From positions 2,648,001 to 2,712,000 of the forward strand of contig WPIO01000029.1 in the NCBI GenBank assembly GCA_009760855.2: a stretch of 64,000 nucleotides of DNA. The letters run 5' to 3'. Both the position numbers and the translations under genes were made by a program. The stretch's first letter is position 1; every line of letters starts with the position of its first letter. The DNA is from Cristatella mucedo. Lineage: Eukaryota > Bryozoa > Phylactolaemata > Cristatellidae. The notes under the pieces were generated by a model that had not been told where the DNA came from, searched no databases, and was given only the letters and a program-made list of their open reading frames with translations. Of this stretch, positions 62,660 to 64,000 are shown piece by piece.

Positions 62660-64000
62660 AACAACAAGAAGGTCTGTCAGCTTTACTTTGGCTAGAATCC
62701 TGTTGGTTCTGAAGCCAATACGTGGAGATGCACTTACAGAACTGTTCGCAAGCAAAACATTAAGCTCTGCTACACGAATCTGATATCCCAAATTAAGCAG
62801 AAGCATCCAAATTATCTAGAAATTTTCACTTGGAGCTACAACCATATGGAGACGGAAAATCCGAAACAGCAGGTGTCATCCTCGGAACTGGACAATCAAT
62901 ATCCTGACAGACCATCTTGGAGTACATGCTTGATAGTCGATCAACCAATGTATTCAAATGGCTAGAATTGATTGTCCTGGATGAGCTCGAATTGATCTTT
63001 AGCGAAAAAGAGCTCACCCGAAGCAATACAAAACTGAAACCAATCTCTGTCAAAGCACTCAAGAAATATATTTTCAAGTTGGTGGAGGCGGTGGAACAAA
63101 TATCTATCAAGGTCGCTACTGATATCACTTTCGCTCTTGTGTTTGATGGCTGGTCTGAGGATTAACAGACTTTATTAGTCTTTTTATCGTCTACCCCTGC
63201 GAGGAGTGCTGCTGATACTGAAATTCATCTGTTGGCCTTCGCACCTCTCCTTGACTCGACGAATTTTACTGCCGAGAGCCATCTGAATTTCATCAAATTG
63301 ACATTTGAGTGGCACTCCTTGTCTCTCGACCCCCTTTCTCTTTGATTGGGGACAACTGCTCGGCGAACAAGGCAACAGCGGACCTTCTTGGTTTGCCATT
63401 TCTGGGATGCCGCAGCCACCGTTTTAATTTGGCTGTTTGGGCATACATAAGCATATTCCTCGCCAGTGAATTGGAGTGGATTGGGAAGCTCGGGTCAAAT
63501 TTGTCAACACTCAAACAGTCAGGTTGATTTCGCTTAATGACATCCCTGCGCCCAGTCAAGCGCAACGTCACCCGCTGGACAGGCGTTCCAGATATGTTTC
63601 AGCGCTTCGAAAGACTCCTTCTAAATCTTGATGAGGCAGACGATGAAATAATGGACCTTGATCCCACAGCTGGGCAGAAAAGGAATAAAGGAATATTCGG
63701 TATCGCAAGCAAGCATTGGCCGATTTAAAAACTGTTATGATAGCGCTGCAGCGACGCGACATGTCGTTGAAAGAATCGGATGTTTTATTTCGATCGATTA
63801 TCGACTCTTATCTATAGATTGACTTTCACCACTATCTTGGCAACGGTGCAGTTATCATCCCCAGCAAAAATTTGGAAACGGCCCTTGTCAAGATACAAGT
63901 AAACGGTAAGAACACTTAAAATTCATGAAGAACGTGCTAATAAACAATTGTTGTTACATGCAGCCCAGGACTCAGAAGAAGCTGTAGGTGATGACGCTCA
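62660..64000 (+). pseudogene. Second hAT-type transposase, broken, runs off the window
   Basis: Pieces in order: a BED-like finger (WRC...CYTNLISQIKQKH, 62725-62820) with the second finger Cys replaced by Tyr; KLKPISVKALKKYIF and FALVFDGWSED (62917-63165), ended by TAA; SLIGDNCSANKATADLLG and GCRSHRFNLAV (63309-63527); RNVTRWTG (63537-). These are core hAT blocks, from a subgroup different from the element at 9117. At least three breaks. The dimerisation region would lie beyond the edge. Confidence 0.85.

Overview
This is a eukaryotic, almost certainly metazoan (invertebrate), genomic window. It is intron-rich and sparse in coding sequence, heavily loaded with retrotransposons, DNA transposons and GA/CT microsatellites, and carries one multi-exon gene with canonical GT-AG introns. 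No bacterial operons, rRNA, CRISPR arrays or convincing stand-alone tRNA genes are visible. The CR1/L2-like LINEs, tRNA-headed SINEs, BED-finger hAT elements and pogo remnant fit many marine invertebrate genomes. I cannot place the species or phylum.

3.3-28.7 kb: the only confidently recognised host gene is a CLC-6/7-type chloride/proton exchanger on the + strand, closest to CLC-6. Fourteen exons (3268-3465, 6723-6809, 11922-12097, 12493-12585, 15891-16131, 17035-17229, 17355-17452, 19550-19719, 19843-20014, 20166-20352, 21781-21950, 22687-22863, 25877-26069, 28416-28739) join with consistent phases into an open frame of 826 codons plus stop. It covers the whole membrane domain and both CBS domains. 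The N-terminal exon or exons were not found. The filter serine is replaced by cysteine and the GxFxP phenylalanine by valine, while the gating and proton glutamates and the central tyrosine are kept.

Its introns and flanks hold transposons: a 2.7 kb hAT element with a perfect 8-bp target duplication (9117-11816), a pogo/Tigger-like remnant (26612-27681), and many fragments of two LINE families. LINE-A is CR1/L2-like, with a tail ending GCGCTATATAAATG plus an ATT-rich run. LINE-B has a tail ending in ATTAC units. SINE-1 has a tRNA-like head and a tail nearly the same as that of LINE-A. SINE-2 is a second tRNA-headed family.

28.8-62 kb: a decayed Ty3/gypsy-like LTR element (31.4-33.8 kb), the longest LINE-A copy (38.96-40.69 kb, minus) abutting another LINE fragment, a long LINE-B copy with endonuclease and RT remnants (45.6-48.5 kb, minus), a possible first exon of an unidentified gene (45274-45417), a piece of a restriction-like-endonuclease LINE (59.27-59.57 kb) and a CpG-rich stretch (about 59.7-61.8 kb). 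62.3-64 kb: a second, broken hAT element runs off the right edge. Four diverged copies of an unclassified noncoding repeat (called UR1 here) lie at 7.7, 15.3, 51.7 and 53.6 kb.
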